From: Fuerstiella sp.
Lineage (GTDB): Bacteria; Planctomycetota; Planctomycetia; Planctomycetales; Planctomycetaceae
Direction of reading: 5' to 3'
NCBI GenBank assembly: GCA_029247265.1
Contig: JAQWLN010000243.1
Coordinates: 1-37,717, forward strand
DNA: 37,717 nucleotides
Position 1 is the first letter of the stretch. Each line of letters starts with the position of its first letter. A program made the translations under genes and the position numbers. Under the pieces are notes generated by a model that was given only the letters and a program-made list of their open reading frames with translations, did no database searches and was not told the DNA's origin. Positions 16,392-27,060 of the stretch are shown here, piece after piece.

Positions 16392-18044
16392 CTATCGATC
16401 AGATATGATTCTGATTTCAGCGCGACCGGCCAGGTCAAGGACCGGCAGAAACAGAGAAATGCCACTATTCATCGCGTCCGGCATTTCTGAATCGGCAAGC
16501 TTCAGGTGCGTCGCCCCCGATTCCGTGGCCCCTATAGTAGAATCAAATGGAATCCATTCACTGCCGATAAGTGCTTCCACCCATGTGTGGCCTGAAAATC
16601 CAAGTTGCTGTTTGGTGTGGATCATTCCGGAAACGACCCTTGAGGGGATTCCCCGGATGCGCATCAGGGCTGCCAGCAGCACTGCATGTTCCGTACAGTC
16701 TCCCCGCAGTGTGCGTGCGACTTCGTCAGCGGGACTCAGTGACGTGGAAAACGGCGAATACTGAATCTTTGAATGAACGAAGGTCACCACGCGGCGGCAG
16801 ACATCGCGCGGATCGGTCTGTCCAGCCGACGCTACGACAGCCATTCTTTGCAACGTTGAATCCTGCAATGGCATCCAGTGCGTGGCTGGCGGTAACGGAG
16901 GTCTCACGCGGGACACCTGCAGCGTGCCTTGCCGTTGATCGGTGGACGGAAGCAGCGTAACCCGTGCCGTGGAGTCATTGATGAGTTCAACTTTTTGAAA
17001 CGTCGCCTCCGGGATCGTTGGCAGGAAGCCGCGTGCTACGCTCAAAACCAGAACCAGTGGAGTGCGATTGTTATTTGAGAACACACGGTTAACCGGAACA
17101 AGGCCTTTGACGGTCAGGTCCAGAGATTTTTCGGTGGCAGCACTCAGGGCCTCAGAGGCCGTTGCCGCATCAAGGGTCAGCTTGCCTCCGAGAATCATTT
17201 TTTCCTGCCGCAGGACGGTTAAAGCAGTTGCATCCGTGTCAGTGCGATCCGGAATTCCCGGCGTCAATCGGAGTTTGCCGGCTGAACCGCCGCGACCGCC
17301 AGCTGCTGATTCGGATACATATAATGTGGTCGAATTGGTCGGAGCTGAGCGTGGATAAAAGCGGATTCTTAGTGCCTGAACCGGTTTCGCATTACCGACA
17401 CGCAGTTTTCGACTCTGTTCATGAATAGCCGCAATATCCGCGATTGAAGCTGATTCAGGAAACACCACAGGCACGACAATTCGGTCAGGCGAATTCTGCA
17501 TCGCCCGTGGCAACCACTCGCTGAAGACCGGAGACCAAACGTCGCCCTTAACACGCAGGTCGAATTCTCTCCGCGTCGCGTTGACTTTCTCCTCAATGTG
17601 CAAAACGGACCTGTCACGATTCAGTTCGCCGCTGCGTTCCGTTCGGGCACCAGCACCGTCAACGCGCTGCAGACTGAAACTCAGCAACACTCCGTCTAAT
17701 GTTTGTTTTGTATGCAGCGATGCCCTGAGTGTCAGATCCTGCCCCATACGTTTGAGGTTTAACTGTGTTTTCCTCCGACACAGTTTTGTCACCTCACCGG
17801 ATTCGTCCAGTCTGCGTGACTGAACGTGTTCATAACCAACAGGCATGCCATCGAATTTGACGACGAACCAATGGTTCAGTGTGTCGGCCGGACCTGAATT
17901 ATGCTCATCAGCAGCAGAATGATTCAGATTCATCAGCAGAAGCAACACGACAGTCATTGTTCGCAGGATTGTCGCCAGGGGCCCGACATGACCTTTATCG
18001 TACCAAGTAATACTACCCACAGTAGAAATCAGCAACAGAGGCAT
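16392..18044 (-). CDS. Secreted transglutaminase-like protein
   Basis: 550 aa from ATG 18044; an in-frame ATG at 17957 gives a more compact export signal (MTVVLLLLMNLNHSAADE) and may be the true start. The N-terminal ~420 residues form a beta-rich region without a recognised domain. A transglutaminase-like core lies at ~440-505 with the Cys-His-Asp triad in GDCTEHA (Cys ~450), GHTWVEA (His ~486) and IPFDST (Asp ~501). In bacteria this fold usually acts as a cysteine protease or amidase. The last ~45 residues are tail, including a hydrophobic ISLFLPVLDL. It should act outside the cytoplasm. It is convergent with the Nramp-like gene. The substrate is unknown. Confidence 0.88.
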   Translation of the reverse strand: MPLLLISTVGSITWYDKGHVGPLATILRTMTVVLLLLMNLNHSAADEHNSGPADTLNHWFVVKFDGMPVGYEHVQSRRLDESGEVTKLCRRKTQLNLKRMGQDLTLRASLHTKQTLDGVLLSFSLQRVDGAGARTERSGELNRDRSVLHIEEKVNATRREFDLRVKGDVWSPVFSEWLPRAMQNSPDRIVVPVVFPESASIADIAAIHEQSRKLRVGNAKPVQALRIRFYPRSAPTNSTTLYVSESAAGGRGGSAGKLRLTPGIPDRTDTDATALTVLRQEKMILGGKLTLDAATASEALSAATEKSLDLTVKGLVPVNRVFSNNNRTPLVLVLSVARGFLPTIPEATFQKVELINDSTARVTLLPSTDQRQGTLQVSRVRPPLPPATHWMPLQDSTLQRMAVVASAGQTDPRDVCRRVVTFVHSKIQYSPFSTSLSPADEVARTLRGDCTEHAVLLAALMRIRGIPSRVVSGMIHTKQQLGFSGHTWVEALIGSEWIPFDSTIGATESGATHLKLADSEMPDAMNSGISLFLPVLDLAGRAEIRIISDR

Positions 18045-18442
18045 GAAGGTACGTTTCCGTTGACAGTTGTCGTTCTAAGGCAGGGATTCTGCGAGCGTTT
18101 ACCGAATATGCAGAATTAGCGGATTTTGTCGCCGTACCGGTGCGCCCGAATAGTTTCGCAGGACCGCACGTTCGTGTCTGCGCCGACCTGGAAACGGAGG
18201 AAATCCGCCATCACTGCAAATGTTCCTCATCCACCGCCAATTGAATGCTAGGTTAGAACCGAGCAGTGCGTATTCGCAACCGGGACGTGTGCTGGTGTCT
18301 GGCAATATCGCCATCGCTGGAACGAGAAACTGGTGAGGCTGATTATCGCAGAATGCGAACAACCGCACACAACAAGAGATCGACTCCCGTTGGTCGCTGA
18401 AACTGACGCAGCCACAACATATTTTCACCAAGAAAAAGTCAA
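18045..18442. other. Divergent intergenic region
   Basis: 398 bp between the transglutaminase-like gene and the 227-aa gene. No convincing ORF was seen. A TTGACA lies at 18060-18065 on the plus strand, but no good -10 follows at the right spacing. No long repeat was noticed. Confidence 0.4.
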
Positions 18443-19126
18443 ATGGGATTTCTGAAGAAGTTTTTGAAATCGGGCTACCGCGACGGCGAAACACCGCACG
18501 GTGTCAGCAGTTTTCAGAGTCTCTCTGAAAATCAGCTGGAAGAGCACATGAGTGTTGCTCGATACGGCGACTTTACACTGACGGATGCCGTCCGACCCTC
18601 GTACAATCTTGAAGTTATTCCAGAGACCGGATACCGCCACGAATGGTATGTTGACGCAGATTCCGGCGCACGCATTCCCGTGCTGATGAGTTCTGTGAGT
18701 CGCGAACGGTTGTTCGACACATTTCTGTCGCTGCTGGACCCGTTGGGCGAAGCTGTTGACGTCGTTCTGGAAACCAGTCACGACAAGAACAATGGTCAGC
18801 ACACGGACCTGTATCGTGAGCAAATCGACCTGCCGGTCCTGCAGAGCATTCTTTACGACTTCGAAGATCTGCTGCTCGACGACGGATGCTGCGGTATTGC
18901 GGTTCTGAATCCGCGCAAGCCGATGGAAGTGCAGCTCGACGAACATAAGTTGTTGTTTGTCTACGGCCATGACAATTCCGACTACGAACTGGCATTGGAC
19001 GATAACCGAGTTTCGTGTCGCGAGGAAATTCGATTCATTACGGAAGCTGAGCACGTTCATTCTTCCAGTGACGAGTTTCAGGACCGTTTCGAACAGCTTT
19101 GCTATCAACTTGGTATCGACGATTGA
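18443..19126 (+). CDS. Unrecognised cytoplasmic protein, 227 aa
   Basis: Begins MGFLKKFLKSGYRDGETPHG and ends CYQLGIDD. The protein is acidic (many Asp/Glu) with no signal peptide and no membrane segment. Features include a basic amphipathic N-terminus that could touch membrane, HEWYVDADSGARIPVLMSS, a central DLPVLQSILYDFEDLLLDDGCCGIAVLNPRKPMEVQ stretch with predicted beta structure, and EIRFITEAEHVHSSSDEF near the C-terminus. The repeated RERLFDTFLSLLDPLG-type helices suggest an alpha/beta fold. No catalytic motif was recognised. The SD is weak. Codon use and the clean ORF support a real gene, probably conserved in related planctomycetes, but the function is unknown. Confidence 0.8.
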   Translation: MGFLKKFLKSGYRDGETPHGVSSFQSLSENQLEEHMSVARYGDFTLTDAVRPSYNLEVIPETGYRHEWYVDADSGARIPVLMSSVSRERLFDTFLSLLDPLGEAVDVVLETSHDKNNGQHTDLYREQIDLPVLQSILYDFEDLLLDDGCCGIAVLNPRKPMEVQLDEHKLLFVYGHDNSDYELALDDNRVSCREEIRFITEAEHVHSSSDEFQDRFEQLCYQLGIDD

Positions 19127-19134
19127 CGCTTTAT

Positions 19135-19149
19135 TTCACCTGAGGTGAA
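19135..19149 (+). terminator. Small hairpin after the 227-aa gene
   Basis: TTCACC-TGA-GGTGAA forms a 6-bp stem with a 3-nt loop nine bases after the TGA stop. No T-run follows, so it is only a weak terminator or mRNA-end candidate. Confidence 0.3.
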
Positions 19150-19265
19150 GGCAAGAACTATGACCGCTCGCTCCCGAACCAGACTTCGGGGCGGTGGCAA
19201 CACCACGTAACTGCCGTTTATCGACCCACATGGATGCAGTCGCAGAGCAGCATTGGAGTTTTGCG

Positions 19266-20291
19266 ATGTGGATCCCCACTCACATTCGCAGCATTGGTGG
19301 CTCGCGTTTACAGCTGATTCTTATTGCATCAGTCTGTGCTGCCGGAAGCTGTGGTTGTACAAACATTCCGAAGTTCTCGGATTCTCAAATTCACGTCGGC
19401 CAAACAGCCCTGTCGCCGAAGATGATTCCGGCGCCGGTGTTTGAGTCCCACACCGACGATGAAGAATCCCATTGGTCCGATCGGACTAACCAGTCGACGG
19501 AATTTTTCAGGTGGGAGCCACTGGCGACGACTGCGGATGGCCGAGAAATTCAAGGAATAACAATCGGCCAGACAGGTTATCGAACGCTCGTCCTCGGTAG
19601 CCTGGCCGGGAAAGATCCGGTTGCAATTTCTCTGACTGAACAACTGGCGCGATACCTGCACCAGAACAAAGTCATCCTCGGAGGACTGCACTCCCTGATC
19701 ATCAGAAATTCAAATCCAGACGGCCAGGCACTATCACGTCAGGAGAATGGAAATGGCGTCTATCTCAATCAAAATTTCCCGAACAGCAGCACAACAGGCG
19801 ACGATCTGCAGAACATTGAACCTGAAATTCGCTTCATTATTGGTACGGTCCGGGAGTATCAACCTCAACGTGTGATCCACATCCGAACGTTCGGCGGAAA
19901 TCGAGGAGTTGTGGCCGCCAGTCGTGGTGCCGTGGAATCAGCACGCGATGTTGCAAAGTGGCTGGGGTTCGAATTCGTCGATCTTCCCGGCAACTCGGCC
20001 GATGGTACTCTGGAACGATACCTTTCGTCTGCAAGCACGTGTGAAGTCGTGACGATCGCGATTCCAGCGATGTCGAAGAAGAATGGAATCTGGGATGCAT
20101 GCGGAGACGCCCTCCTGAATCTGTTCCTGGCGGATGACTACAACACTCGTGAATTGGCCAGATTAAAGTCACAGGGTGCTTCGGCTGATCGGCGAGGCCG
20201 TAAGGTCGAGGATTATCGTACGCCGGATACCTATCCCGGATCAGAACGCAACACTGCCACGGGTGTGGATGACCTGCCACGTCGGCCATAG
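19266..20291 (+). CDS. M14 carboxypeptidase-like lipoprotein, catalytic residues lost
   Basis: 341 aa from ATG 19266, chosen because GGAG lies seven bases upstream. The N-terminus is an export signal (LQLILIASVCAAGSCGC) with Cys residues fitting a lipobox. Residues ~95-290 follow the M14/MpaA zinc-peptidase order: GSLAGKDP (111-118) in place of G-x-x-H-G-x-E, then NSNPDGQALSR (148-158), NGVYLNQNFP (163-172) in place of G-x-D-L-N-R-N-F-P, and VIHIRTFGG and VTIAIPA at the third zinc ligand and the Glu base. His 69, Glu 72, Arg 145, His 196 and Glu 270 (carboxypeptidase A numbering) are replaced by Ala, Asp, Gln, Arg and Ala. A pseudoenzyme, possibly binding cell-wall peptide, is likely. The C-terminus is Arg/Asp-rich. 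Confidence 0.75.
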   Translation: MWIPTHIRSIGGSRLQLILIASVCAAGSCGCTNIPKFSDSQIHVGQTALSPKMIPAPVFESHTDDEESHWSDRTNQSTEFFRWEPLATTADGREIQGITIGQTGYRTLVLGSLAGKDPVAISLTEQLARYLHQNKVILGGLHSLIIRNSNPDGQALSRQENGNGVYLNQNFPNSSTTGDDLQNIEPEIRFIIGTVREYQPQRVIHIRTFGGNRGVVAASRGAVESARDVAKWLGFEFVDLPGNSADGTLERYLSSASTCEVVTIAIPAMSKKNGIWDACGDALLNLFLADDYNTRELARLKSQGASADRRGRKVEDYRTPDTYPGSERNTATGVDDLPRRP

Positions 20292-20599
20292 GATGGCGAT
20301 TCCCCCGTGCCGGCCCTCGACAAAGTGTTTCTGACGCGGAAGAAGTCTCCTGCTCAGACTCTCTTTGGGGCGCTGGTCCCGTTTGTGTCTCGTGATGTCC
20401 GGAATACCCCCCCCCTTTTTTGGTAAACTGGGTCACATACACTGGGTGCATCGGCGTATCGGGTGGTGATTCACCGTCGTAACTGATGTTGTCGATACAA
20501 TTGTGTTCCGGTAATTTCTGCGACATGGCTGTTGTCCGGGAAGTCTGAAGTCGACTTCTGCAGTCTCTAACCGGGACAATTTCGGGTGTGAGGACCCTG
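20292..20599. other. Intergenic region before the 711-aa gene
   Basis: About 300 bp. It contains a run of nine C followed by six T (20407-20421) and a perfect 12-bp palindrome GAAGTCGACTTC (20547-20558), 41 bp before the next start codon, which could be an operator or mere chance. No promoter with both boxes was found. Confidence 0.4.
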
Positions 20600-22735
20600 A
20601 TGCAGCAATTATCGAGTTCAGTCGAAGGAACGATTCGCCTCGAAGACACGGCTCCCACCAACGGCCCCGGACTATTGCCCGCCGAAAATTCGTGGCAACC
20701 GAAGCGGGTGGAATCAGTGTTGACTCTGGGAAAGGGTCGCGCCGCTCGCGCAATGCTGGTAAAAGCAACCGATCAGGCTGGTGATCAACACCTGTGTGTG
20801 GAAAAGATCTTCTGCCCCGGGTTGTTGACTCGCTTCATCTATCGCTGCGCTTTTCAGGCACCGTTCGGGTACCAGAATTCTGACGATGCGATCCTCGCAT
20901 GCTTTTATCGTCGCCGTGTTGCCGACGCTCTCGTACGCGTTTTTGTACCGGAGACACGAGTTGCCCGGCCACTTTATGCTCGGTGGGATGCAGAGTCGGC
21001 GGCGTACGTTCTGGGCAGCGAATTGATTCGGGGTCGAGGCATTCGCCCAGGATCTGTCAATTCCCGCACGTTACGCGACCTGCTGCCGTGGACGGCGACA
21101 TCCCGTGAAGATCACAGCCCTGAAGAGATTGATGAACTACTTGATCTGATGTCACGCCTGGAATCGCTGCTGCGTGAATCCGGACTTGTCGGTTCAGGAT
21201 GGCAGGTGAGCAAAGCGGCTGTGGTGTCAACGGCCAACCTGTTGCGAACTGACGACGGCTACGTCGTGGTTGATCTGGAATCAGGCATTCCTGCAATGCT
21301 GGTGTCACACTACATCGCTGCCGGAATTCGATTGAGGACGCTGCCGCTTTTCGACGACGTTGACCCACAGACGCTTCAAACGTTTATCGACAGGAATAGA
21401 TTTCGAATCCTGGGAACTCTGGGTGAGGACCAATTCAAACAGCTGGAAGCTGACGTGCAACGCCTTGCACACCATTCATCAGCATGGAAGCTGGCAGAAA
21501 TCGCAGTTCTGAGACAGGGCCTGCCCTTTGTCAGTGGCAGATTCCACGCGATCTACCGCAAACGCTGTCTGAACATCTGGCACAGGCAGGAGGTCACTGA
21601 CAGCAAGACGACTGAGCGCTTTCGAAACAGTTCCCGCCTTTTTACTCGCCTGACATATTGGTGCGGATGCGTCCCGGGACCGTTGGGGCGATTCACTCAG
21701 CGGTACATCGGAAATGCCGGATATCGCAAACGTACACACGACCTGATCTCCGATTCTGGCGTTCGAAGTGCCGCTGCGGCGAACTTTTGTGAACGAAAAA
21801 CAAAAGAATTTGTGGCGGAGAAGCGCGTTGCTGAGGACCGTACATTCGGCGGGCCGGGGTTGCAGTTTCAATGCAACTGGCTGATGTCGAAGCTGCTGCC
21901 TGCGTCTGCACATCGATGGTTTTCGGACAGTGTGCACCGGCGCAACCAGATGACACGACTGTTTCTGCTGGTCGTCTCCAATCGATTCCAGCGTGAGTTC
22001 GGAAAGTTACAGATTCATTCAGCGATTCGCGACTGGGAACAATCCGGTCGGCTGAAAACTGGCGAACATGAAGCGCTTAGACAGGCGTGTGAGTCTCAGG
22101 AACTGGATGAATATGCACGTTGTTTTGGCATGCATCTAAGCATCAAGCTCGCGGCGCCATTGTTGATACCACTTAAGGTTGGCGGATTTGCGGCCTTTGC
22201 CGCAACCGGAAGTCTTCTGTATCTGCTGCCGGTCATTGTGTCACCAGTCCTGCGAACCCTGATCACCCTGATTCGCATGCTTGGCAAATCAGGAAAGGGG
22301 ACCGCGTACGGCGAAGCCCTGTTCGTCGGGACGTTACCGGTGCTCGGAAATCTTGCCTTTCCGATACAGATGTACTCGTCACATCCACGGCTTTCCACTT
22401 TCCTGATCCGCGATGCAGCCGCCCGACTGTCACTGCTGTTTCCCATTTATGGCGGGCGTGATTCGCGACTCGAAATTGCTGCGATCAAACTTGCCGACAT
22501 TCCTGTGGAATTGCTGGACATCGGAACTGCGGTGACTCGCCGCATTCGTGGCTGGTTCTGGAAGAATGACAACGCCGCTGTTTCTACGACAATGCCGTTT
22601 CCAACGGCCTCTCGCTGGGACGGAATCGCTGACGAGCAGCTGGAATTGTTAAGAGAGACAGAGGCGAAGAAACGGTCGCTCAGCGCGAAAATTGACGACG
22701 CCACGCCATCACAGGTGGTCCGCAGGGCAGCGTGA
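20600..22735 (+). CDS. Unrecognised ~711-aa membrane protein with kinase-like N-terminus
   Basis: 711 aa from ATG 20600 (GAGG six bases upstream; a GTG at 20588 is the alternative). Residues ~40-235 look like an eroded kinase/phosphotransferase fold: LTLGKGRAARAMLVKA, a lysine in LCVEKIF (~69), an Asn in TANLLRTDDG (~213) and Asp/Glu in VVVDLESG (~225-227), the relative order of VAIK, the catalytic-loop Asn and the metal Asp. The middle (~240-500) is basic and soluble. The C-terminal part has two or three hydrophobic segments (LAAPLLIPLKVGGFAAFAATGSLLYLLPVIV and LFVGTLPVLGNLAFPIQ) and a charged tail. No signal peptide. I do not recognise the family. It follows the M14-like lipoprotein and precedes a small basic protein on the same strand. 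Confidence 0.75.
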   Translation: MQQLSSSVEGTIRLEDTAPTNGPGLLPAENSWQPKRVESVLTLGKGRAARAMLVKATDQAGDQHLCVEKIFCPGLLTRFIYRCAFQAPFGYQNSDDAILACFYRRRVADALVRVFVPETRVARPLYARWDAESAAYVLGSELIRGRGIRPGSVNSRTLRDLLPWTATSREDHSPEEIDELLDLMSRLESLLRESGLVGSGWQVSKAAVVSTANLLRTDDGYVVVDLESGIPAMLVSHYIAAGIRLRTLPLFDDVDPQTLQTFIDRNRFRILGTLGEDQFKQLEADVQRLAHHSSAWKLAEIAVLRQGLPFVSGRFHAIYRKRCLNIWHRQEVTDSKTTERFRNSSRLFTRLTYWCGCVPGPLGRFTQRYIGNAGYRKRTHDLISDSGVRSAAAANFCERKTKEFVAEKRVAEDRTFGGPGLQFQCNWLMSKLLPASAHRWFSDSVHRRNQMTRLFLLVVSNRFQREFGKLQIHSAIRDWEQSGRLKTGEHEALRQACESQELDEYARCFGMHLSIKLAAPLLIPLKVGGFAAFAATGSLLYLLPVIVSPVLRTLITLIRMLGKSGKGTAYGEALFVGTLPVLGNLAFPIQMYSSHPRLSTFLIRDAAARLSLLFPIYGGRDSRLEIAAIKLADIPVELLDIGTAVTRRIRGWFWKNDNAAVSTTMPFPTASRWDGIADEQLELLRETEAKKRSLSAKIDDATPSQVVRRAA

Positions 22736-22907
22736 ACCAGACCGGACAGTCGGTCTTTGGTTAGCGCACAGTTCGTTTGCTGTTATTATCAACCCTCCGG
22801 CCGCTACACGTGTGTCTTATCGTTAACAAACGCAACGCCATCGCGTGGTATCACCAGGTCGAATCCAGGATTCGGCCATATTTCGCTTCCAGAAGCAAAC
22901 AATCGAC

Positions 22908-23219
22908 ATGTCAAACCGTAATTACTCACCGCACCAGCAAAAAGTCATCAAGCGTTACTACGATAACCGGGACGCCATCGACGACCAGCGTCTGAGTGAA
23001 TTGGTGACCAATCTGTATCTTGCCACCGGCAAGAAACAGGAAAAGATGTGGGACACGGCAGAACAGATCATGAGCCGTATGGGGCTGCCGGATTCCCGAA
23101 TTCAACACGTCATGGAAGTACGTGATCCGGCCGTCCTGGCAAAGATCGTCGAGGATTTGCTTAGCGGAAAGCTGCAGAAAAAGAAAAAAAACAAATCTTC
23201 GCAAAAGGATGCCAGCTGA
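22908..23219 (+). CDS. Small unrecognised basic protein, 103 aa
   Basis: From ATG 22908 (MSNRNYSPHQQKVIKRYYDN). The frame is open upstream to 22845, but that part has no start fitting a real protein. The body is helical (DDQRLSELVTNLYLATGKKQEKMWDTAEQIM), and the C-terminus is lysine-rich (KLQKKKKNKSSQKDAS), as in nucleic-acid-binding proteins. There are no membrane segments. It lies between the 711-aa membrane protein and the PAP2 gene. No clear SD. I do not recognise the family. The composition and length look like a real gene. Confidence 0.7.
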   Translation: MSNRNYSPHQQKVIKRYYDNRDAIDDQRLSELVTNLYLATGKKQEKMWDTAEQIMSRMGLPDSRIQHVMEVRDPAVLAKIVEDLLSGKLQKKKKNKSSQKDAS

Positions 23220-23394
23220 TTCAGGAATTCACACAACCAGCAGAGACTGACAGCCGCTGAATGAGCTCCGTTTACCAGGGATACTTCGCTGTTCCTGATG
23301 ACCACCGGTCTCATCAACAAACGTAATCGGCACGCTGCCCACGTTTGACAGGCTGTGCCGAATTCTGCACGTTGATATTGCCAAAAAGCTGAGG

Positions 23395-24255
23395 ATGGAG
23401 TACTCAACTCGCATGATAAATCAGCACACACGACTGTTTCGACCATGGCTGGTCCTTTCGCTCTCTCTGTTGGCAGCGCTCCTGCTTGGCAGTTGGCTGC
23501 ATCCGGCAGGGCGGATCGTCTGGGATGCCCTCGACAAGGCGACATTTCTGTTGCTCAACGGATCACTGACTTCGCTGCAGAACGTGCCCGGCTGGACCGC
23601 CATGTGGGCGTTCACGAACATGCGTCTGTTCGACGTTATCGCCATGCTGATGATGGTATCGTTTCTGTGGACAGCAGGAGTCACCTTTCCGAAAGCAGAA
23701 GTCCAGGCAGGCACAGTCAGGTTTATTGTCCTGCTGCTGTTCCTGCTGGCGGTCCGCGAGGGATTTCATGAAGCCGTTCATTTCTACGGCTGGAGCCGAT
23801 CCGGGCCATCACTCGTCTATGAACCGTGTGTGCGATTAAGTGAACTCTATCCCGGTCTCAACCCGAAGGACTCCTCACACGCAAGCTTTCCCGGCGACCA
23901 CGCGGCTGTGTCCATGCTGTGGGCCGGATTCACGTTGTTAACGATCCGCAACCGCTGGACTCCGATGGTTGTTCTGCTGGCGACCTTCCTGATGCTGCCA
24001 CGCCTGGTCGGTGGAGCTCACGCGTTAAGCGACGACCTTGTCGGAGGAGGCTTTGTGACATTGATGACTCTGGCCATCGCCACAGGAACACCTTTGCTGC
24101 GAATGGTCTCCGATCGCGTGTCTGAGTGGGTTGACCCAATGATTGATCGCGTGATGCGGCTCTTGCCTCTGATCAACCGAGACACTTCGTGCCCGGAACC
24201 ATCCCGGAACGACAACGCAGCTGTGGACGGACACGAGCAGCGTCCAGCTGCCTGA
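23395..24255 (+). CDS. PAP2-family membrane phosphatase
   Basis: 286 aa. About six membrane segments. The PAP2 active-site motifs are SSHASFPGDHAA (~163-173; the S-G-H core is seen here as S-F-P-G-D-H) and RLVGGAHALSDDLVGG (the S-R-x-x-x-x-x-H-x-x-x-D-like third motif). The N-terminal segments surround VTFPKAEVQAG and FLLAVREGFHEAVHF. The C-terminal 40 residues are a soluble tail. PAP2 enzymes remove phosphate from phosphatidate, undecaprenyl pyrophosphate or similar lipids. The substrate cannot be told. The upstream sequence has a TTGACA at ~23345 with no good -10. Nearly convergent with sdhB (29 bp apart). Confidence 0.85.
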   Translation: MEYSTRMINQHTRLFRPWLVLSLSLLAALLLGSWLHPAGRIVWDALDKATFLLLNGSLTSLQNVPGWTAMWAFTNMRLFDVIAMLMMVSFLWTAGVTFPKAEVQAGTVRFIVLLLFLLAVREGFHEAVHFYGWSRSGPSLVYEPCVRLSELYPGLNPKDSSHASFPGDHAAVSMLWAGFTLLTIRNRWTPMVVLLATFLMLPRLVGGAHALSDDLVGGGFVTLMTLAIATGTPLLRMVSDRVSEWVDPMIDRVMRLLPLINRDTSCPEPSRNDNAAVDGHEQRPAA

Positions 24256-24284
24256 CGTGCGCCCCACACAGCTTCGGCCTTTCG

Positions 24285-25048
24285 TCAGTCACGACCGCAC
24301 AAAGATGCGCGGAGATACTCGCGATTCAGACGGGCAATGTTGCTGACTGAGATCTCAGCGGGACAGGCCGCTTCGCACTCTGACGTGTTGGTGCAGGAAC
24401 CGAATCCCTCATCATCCATCTGAGAGACCATGCTGACCACTCGCTCAGACCGTTCCTGCTGCCCCTGAGGCAGGATGGCCAGCTGAGAAACCTTTGCCGA
24501 CACGAACAGCATGGCCGAAGCATTCTTGCACGCAGCCACGCAGGCACCGCAACCGATACAGGCAGCCGCGTCCATGGCCACTTCCTGTGTGGTGCCGGCG
24601 ATCGGAATTGCATTCCCGTCCGGAGCGTTTCCGGTGTTGACAGACACGTAGCCGCCGGCGGAAATGATTCGGTCAAACGCCCCACGATCAACAACGAGGT
24701 CCTTTACAACAGGAAACCCGGTTGCTCGCCAGGGTTCAATTGTCACCGTGTCGCCATCGTTAAAGCGACGCATGTGCAACTGACATGTCGTTGTCGCCTT
24801 GTCCGGACCGTGAGCCTGACCGTTGATCATCAGGCTGCACGTTCCACAAATCCCCTCACGGCAGTCGTGATCGAAGGCCACGGATTCCTGACCGGATTCG
24901 ATAAGTTGTTCATTGAGAACGTCCAGCATTTCCAGAAACGACATGTGGGTGCTGACACCGTTCAGCTGGTAGCTTTCGAACTGCCCCTGAGAATCCGGAT
25001 CGTTCTGTCGCCACACACGCAGTGTCAGATTGATTAGATCGCTGCTCA

Positions 25049-25049
<1 letters not shown>
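24285..25049 (-). CDS. sdhB: Succinate dehydrogenase/fumarate reductase iron-sulfur subunit
   Basis: 254 aa. It passes electrons from the flavoprotein to the quinone site through three iron-sulfur clusters. The [2Fe-2S] ligands are Cys 63, 68, 71 ([10 protein letters not shown]) and Cys 89. The [4Fe-4S] set is in [11 protein letters not shown], and the [3Fe-4S] set in [15 protein letters not shown] with its flanking Cys. The ATG overlaps the sdhA stop as TAATG, and AGGAG lies nine bases upstream. It is the last gene of the sdhCAB operon; no terminator was found in the 29 bp before the convergent PAP2 gene. Confidence 0.97.
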
Positions 25050-26980
<1,931 letters not shown>

Positions 26981-27060
26981 CAGAGAACCTCAGGTGATTT
27001 CTTATTGTTCCGGATCAGTCCGTCGGACCTGTACGGAGTTATCAAAGCTGTTGCAGAATC

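Noticed and set aside
18425..19108. Minus-strand ORF, 227 aa
   Set aside because: Antisense to the 227-aa plus-strand gene; its composition (Gln/Val/Phe-rich) is that of a shadow, and the plus-strand frame has the better codon character.
19837..20661. Minus-strand ORF, 274 aa
   Set aside because: Overlaps the M14-like gene and its downstream gap; His/Pro/Arg-rich with no recognisable fold.
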